A stretch of 11,060 bases of DNA. Source: an uncultured Dorea sp. GTDB taxonomy: Bacteria; Bacillota; Clostridia; Lachnospirales; Lachnospiraceae. The notes under the pieces were generated by a model. The model saw only the letters and a list, made by a program, of their open reading frames with translations. It searched no databases and was not told the origin of the DNA. The stretch covers positions 1-11,060 of the forward strand of contig CAQNVT010000253.1 in NCBI GenBank assembly GCA_948844705.1, given 5' to 3'. A program made the translations under genes and the position numbers. Positions 8,872-11,060 of this stretch are shown one piece after another; the stretch's first letter is position 1, and each line of letters begins with the position of its first letter.

Positions 8872-8900
8872 GTTAGCACTCTTTGATTTTGAGTGCTAAC
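8872..8900 (-). promoter_or_regulatory. CIRCE operator (HrcA binding site)
   Basis: A perfect inverted repeat TTAGCACTC (8873-8881), 9-bp spacer, GAGTGCTAA (8891-8899) matches the CIRCE consensus with no mismatch, and pairing extends one more base on each side (8872 and 8900). It lies between the sigma-A promoter and the hrcA ribosome site, so bound HrcA would block transcription start or clearance, and the element would also be in the 5' leader of the mRNA. It is the only CIRCE seen in the window. Confidence 0.98.
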
Positions 8901-8913
8901 ATCTTCGAATACT

Positions 8914-8942
8914 AATTTATCACTACGTTTCCCGTTTGTCAA
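8914..8942 (-). promoter_or_regulatory. Sigma-A promoter of the hrcA operon
   Basis: On the - strand, a perfect -35 TTGACA (8937-8942) and a -10 TAAATT (8914-8919, 4 of 6 consensus) are separated by exactly 17 bp. The predicted transcription start falls near 8905-8908, a few bases before the CIRCE. This is the standard arrangement for class I heat-shock operons: a vegetative promoter under HrcA repression rather than an alternative sigma factor. Confidence 0.88.
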
Positions 8943-8992
8943 CACAGTTTATACATTTTTTATTTTATAATTTTAAATCCCGTATAAGCAGC

Positions 8993-9041
8993 AAAAAAAT
9001 CCTCCTGATTACAGCCGTCTCATGCCGTAATCAGGAGGATT
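8993..9041 (-). terminator. Strong intrinsic terminator after the 97-residue unknown gene
   Basis: A perfect 15-bp stem pairs 8998-9012 with 9027-9041 around a 14-nt loop. On the - strand the stem is followed by a T run (8993-8999 on the + strand is seven A, two of them in the stem). It starts 11 bp after the stop codon of the 97-residue gene and insulates the hrcA promoter from upstream transcription. The + strand also has a T-rich stretch after it, so it could work both ways, but no + strand gene is nearby. Confidence 0.92.
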
Positions 9042-9052
9042 CTATTTTTTTA

Positions 9053-9346
9053 TTAGCTGAGCTCTACCTTCGCTGCTTCCTCAGGCTTAAACTCATTTTC
9101 CAGATCGTAGATATTATGCCCTGTAGATTCTCCGAGCACCCTTCCCTCCAGAGAATAGCACCGGATAAATCTCTTCACGTCAATACTGGACCAATGCTCT
9201 ACATCCCAGCTCATATAGCCGTCTGCATCTGACTTCTTCTCCTTCAGATACAGATCTACCTGACGTCCGCTTCTCATAAGCTCGATCAGACCCTTTGTTC
9301 CGTCAACCTCTAATTCTTCTTTTTTTACAGAATCATATACCTTCAT
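9053..9346 (-). CDS. Unrecognised small cytoplasmic protein (97 residues)
   Basis: I do not recognise a family. The protein is soluble and mildly acidic, with no signal peptide or membrane segment. It begins MKVYDSVKKEELEVDGTKGL and has an aromatic-rich middle (GYMSWDVEHWSSIDVKRFIRCYSLEG, given here in outline: Trp47, Trp52, Phe60, Tyr64) and an acidic tail. One cysteine (Cys63) is present. The start is set at the ATG at 9346 because GGAGGG (9356-9361) lies 9 bp upstream; a longer frame from 9397 would overlap the -10 box and lacks a ribosome site. It has its own promoter and strong terminator, so it is a single-gene unit between the zinc-ribbon membrane protein and hrcA. The clean signals make it a real gene; function is unknown. 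Confidence 0.85.
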   Translation of the reverse strand: MKVYDSVKKEELEVDGTKGLIELMRSGRQVDLYLKEKKSDADGYMSWDVEHWSSIDVKRFIRCYSLEGRVLGESTGHNIYDLENEFKPEEAAKVELS

Positions 9347-9395
9347 TTTTACATTCCCTCCTGTTATAGCTTGTATGTATAATCTTTTGTGCATC

Positions 9396-9424
9396 ATTAT
9401 ACTATTCTATAGGCCAAATGTCCA
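9396..9424 (-). promoter_or_regulatory. Sigma-A promoter of the 97-residue unknown gene
   Basis: On the - strand, -35 TGGACA (9419-9424, 5 of 6 consensus) and a perfect -10 TATAAT (9396-9401) are separated by exactly 17 bp. The start codon at 9346 is about 45 bp downstream of the expected transcription start. The promoter fills the 94-bp gap after the preceding gene and argues that the small gene is transcribed on its own, probably at a good level. Confidence 0.82.
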
Positions 9425-9440
9425 GCGGCCTTTTCACGGA

Positions 9441-10373
9441 TCAGAACGGTACGACCGTATGAGACTTCTGCTCCTGCGCCACCTGCCTCCAGCGGAGCTT
9501 TACCGAAGAAAAGCTTGCCCATATCGCAAGAGCATATCCGAAGATCAGATCCTTTGCCACGCCTCCCACAACCTCAGACTCACCTAAAAACGCCGGAATC
9601 AGTGCAAAGGAATCTCCCATGGAAAGATAATAGGTATCTCCAAGCTCCTTATAAATCGTAATTCCCAGTGACACATACTCTGCTCCCACGATCATCAGAC
9701 AGGACAAAATGATACAGATTACGATTCCTTTTCTCGAGAGTTTCTTTCCAAGCATCTCATAACCCTTCATCCCGCAGAATACGATCGCATATCCGGCAAT
9801 TCCGGCAATGAACCCTACCATACCGATTACAACCCACAGAACGGTTCCAAGCAGAGCTCCCAGGATCGCTCCGATCAGTCCCAGAAACATATTTTCCTTC
9901 TGTCTGCTCTGTCCGTCCGCCTCATTCATTACCTGAGAAAAACAATTTGCACAGAGGAGCACCGGCGCTCCGTCCACAGCCGCCGCACGCAGGGGCAGTA
10001 CGTTCTTACAGCGCGAACAGCAGTTGCGGATCCCGCACTCCATACACTTCGAGGTAAGCTCCGAAATAAGGATCGTCAGATTCTCCTTATCCTCCTGCTC
10101 CCTTGATGCAACATTGACAGAAACCGTATTCATGCCGTTATATCCCGCATACTGCACAAAAGGATGTCTCTGCTGCAATACGCCAAGAAATCCCAGAAAA
10201 TTATCCTTTCCCGCACTCTTCTCAATATCTGCATGAAGCTGTATCCTGAACTGATTCTCCGCCGTCACAGGTACGATCAGAAGTGCGATCCCGTTCACTG
10301 CTCCATGCATTACATTCTGTGTCCTTTCAAACACAAAGCCCTCAGGCATGGCATTTTCAATCTGTACATTCAT
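9441..10373 (-). CDS. Membrane protein with an N-terminal domain and a cysteine-rich, zinc-ribbon-like segment
   Basis: This 310-residue protein is of unknown function. Residues 1-105 form a soluble alpha/beta-looking domain. Next comes a cysteine-rich segment, C110-x2-C113-x4-C118-C119-x2-C122 and then C141-x2-C144, which looks like one or two zinc ribbons (the CxxC pairs 110/113 or 119/122 with 141/144). About four hydrophobic segments follow (near 162-182, 185-203, 216-238 and 272-290), with a basic loop (KKLSRKG, 210-216) that suggests a cytoplasmic turn, and a hydrophilic tail. There is no signal peptide, so the N-terminal domain and ribbon are probably cytoplasmic. The ATG at 10373 follows AGGAGGAAGGG. 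It starts 46 bp after the metal-sensing repressor gene and may be in its transcript. No catalytic motif is recognised. Confidence 0.82.
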   Translation of the reverse strand: MNVQIENAMPEGFVFERTQNVMHGAVNGIALLIVPVTAENQFRIQLHADIEKSAGKDNFLGFLGVLQQRHPFVQYAGYNGMNTVSVNVASREQEDKENLTILISELTSKCMECGIRNCCSRCKNVLPLRAAAVDGAPVLLCANCFSQVMNEADGQSRQKENMFLGLIGAILGALLGTVLWVVIGMVGFIAGIAGYAIVFCGMKGYEMLGKKLSRKGIVICIILSCLMIVGAEYVSLGITIYKELGDTYYLSMGDSFALIPAFLGESEVVGGVAKDLIFGYALAIWASFSSVKLRWRQVAQEQKSHTVVPF

Positions 10374-10419
10374 TATTCCCTTCCTCCTTCATCACCCATT
10401 ACTCTACCTATATTATACA

Positions 10420-10764
10420 TTATTTCATGAATTTATCTATAGCCTGATTAAGCTTTTCGATCGCCTCCATATCATGCTCCTCCACCGCCTCTACGATACA
10501 GTGGTTAATATGATTCTTTAATACGACCTTTCCCGTATTATTAATCGCCGAGCGCACTGCCGCAAGCTGGATCAGCACGTCGCTGCAGTCCGCATCATTC
10601 TGCACCATACGCTTTACCGCGTCAAGATGCCCGATCGCCTTCGAGAGCCGGTTGACTACCGCTCTCTTCTCCTCCTCGCTGTGCACATGGCCGTGCGGGT
10701 GTGTATGAGGATGCCCATGAGTATGTCCATGTAAATGATTATGTTCTTTCTTCTGCTCTGCCAT
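10420..10764 (-). CDS. CsoR/RcnR-family metal-sensing transcriptional repressor with a histidine comb
   Basis: This 114-residue, all-helical DNA-binding repressor belongs to DUF156 (CsoR/RcnR/FrmR). The core (about 30-114) carries RLSKAIGHLDAVKRMV, then Cys60, His85 and Cys89 with the spacing (+25, +29) of the Cu(I) ligands Cys36/His61/Cys65 of mycobacterial CsoR. The second-shell residues of classic copper sensors seem absent: Asp59 stands where Tyr35 would be, and Lys104 aligns where Glu81 would be (my hand alignment). Residues 8-28 have histidine at every even position, 11 in all, a likely metal-binding tail. The ATG at 10764 follows AGAGGA closely and AAGGAG farther upstream. It has its own promoter. 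Which metal it senses, and whether it controls itself or the downstream membrane protein, is not settled by sequence; no copper ATPase or chaperone gene is visible beside it. Confidence 0.92.
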   Translation of the reverse strand: MAEQKKEHNHLHGHTHGHPHTHPHGHVHSEEEKRAVVNRLSKAIGHLDAVKRMVQNDADCSDVLIQLAAVRSAINNTGKVVLKNHINHCIVEAVEEHDMEAIEKLNQAIDKFMK

Positions 10765-10782
10765 TTATCCTCTGTCTCCTTC

Positions 10783-10812
10783 CATTCCTGGCGCAGTTCA
10801 GCGCATTCCTGG
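10783..10812 (-). repeat. Direct 9-bp repeats spaced 21 bp in the repressor leader (possible operator)
   Basis: CATTCCTGG occurs at 10783-10791 and 10804-10812 on the + strand, exactly 21 bp apart (two helical turns). Between them GCGC-N6-GCGC (10791-10804) forms a short symmetric element. The pair lies between the promoter's -10 box and the start codon of the metal-sensing repressor, where an autoregulatory operator would be expected. It does not clearly match the published G/C-tract operators of CsoR or RcnR, so the role is inferred. Confidence 0.4.
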
Positions 10813-10835
10813 GACGTGAATAATAACCCGTTCCT

Positions 10836-10864
10836 ATTATATCGGATTTTATTCTGTTTGCCAA
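10836..10864 (-). promoter_or_regulatory. Sigma-A promoter of the metal-sensing repressor gene
   Basis: On the - strand, -35 TTGGCA (10859-10864, 5 of 6 consensus) and a perfect -10 TATAAT (10836-10841) are separated by exactly 17 bp. The expected start near 10829 leaves a leader of about 65 nt that contains the direct repeats. This is one of the best promoter matches in the window and is consistent with a strong promoter kept down by its own repressor. Confidence 0.85.
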
Positions 10865-10890
10865 TCGTTGAAAAAAACAAATCCTGATTT

Positions 10891-11060
10891 CTAAATTTTA
10901 TTGATTTCCGGCAGATTTACAATCCGTGTGCAGACCTTCCCGGCAAGCGCCATATTGTGCGTCACCAGCGCGTAGATATGCGCTTTCGCCTCTTCATTCT
11001 CCGGGTCGTCGTTTCCTTCTTTCAATCCCGCGAGCATTGCCATTGCCGAGACCGCGCCGC
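10891..11060 (-). CDS. Unrecognised protein, C-terminal 55 residues (partial)
   Basis: An open - strand frame enters at the right edge and ends with TAG at 10891-10893. The visible tail includes SAMAMLAGLKEGNDDPENEE, then AKAHIYALVTHNMALAGKVC and TRIVNLPEINKI at the end. It reads as real coding sequence (GC-rich third positions, a helix-turn-helix-like length of helices, no stops), but I cannot place the family from this fragment. There is no membrane segment. A short A/T-rich stretch with seven T residues on the - strand (10871-10877) follows, preceded only by a weak 4-bp stem, so termination before the repressor promoter is uncertain. Confidence 0.6.
   Translation of the reverse strand, partial: GAVSAMAMLAGLKEGNDDPENEEAKAHIYALVTHNMALAGKVCTRIVNLPEINKI

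Noticed and set aside
9402..9436. GGCC-N11-GGCC short stem after the zinc-ribbon gene as a terminator
   Set aside because: Only 4 bp, no T run after it, and it overlaps the -35 region of the next gene's promoter.
10412..10417. TATAAT on the - strand between the repressor and the zinc-ribbon membrane protein
   Set aside because: No acceptable -35 at 16-18 bp upstream; it may be chance in AT-rich sequence, so I did not list it as a promoter.
10656..10880. Open - strand frame overlapping the repressor promoter and start in another frame
   Set aside because: It starts upstream of the -10 box, has no ribosome site and runs out of frame through the His-comb codons.

Overview
The window looks like a chromosomal segment of a low-to-mid GC Gram-positive anaerobe of the class Clostridia, most probably a gut Lachnospiraceae. 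The basis is the gene order hrcA-grpE-dnaK-dnaJ behind a CIRCE operator, the protein sequences, strong AAGGAGG-type ribosome binding sites, several TTG starts and sigma-A style promoters. I cannot name the species from sequence alone.

Layout. Positions 1-2403 (+ strand) hold the end of an ABC exporter operon: the last 33 residues of an ATPase and two overlapping ABC-2 permeases. It ends at a hairpin in a 41-bp convergent gap. Everything from 2445 to the right edge is on the - strand. Read in the direction of transcription (right to left), this is: a 55-residue C-terminal fragment of an unrecognised gene; a CsoR/RcnR-type metal-sensing repressor with an 11-histidine comb at its N-terminus; a membrane protein with a cysteine-rich zinc-ribbon-like segment; a 97-residue unknown protein with its own promoter and a strong terminator; the heat-shock operon hrcA-grpE-dnaK-dnaJ; a decapitated piece of a hexapeptide-repeat acyltransferase; an Rrf2-family regulator (YwnA-like); and a short-chain dehydrogenase/reductase (SDR) with its own promoter.

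How the parts work together. HrcA binds the CIRCE element just downstream of its own sigma-A promoter and represses all four chaperone genes. GrpE, DnaK and DnaJ form the Hsp70 folding cycle. A terminator stem built partly from the last codons of dnaJ ends the operon. The Rrf2 regulator and the SDR are adjacent and codirectional and may be functionally linked, but this is inference. The metal-sensing repressor lies 46 bp upstream of the zinc-ribbon membrane protein and may be cotranscribed with it.

I do not see a new multi-gene system. The window is mainly housekeeping chaperones plus accessory regulators and an exporter. The best leads are the acyltransferase remnant fused in frame behind the dnaJ stop, the His-comb repressor with atypical second-shell residues and a repeat-bearing leader, the SDR with Asp in place of the usual catalytic-tetrad Asn, and the uncharacterised zinc-ribbon membrane protein.
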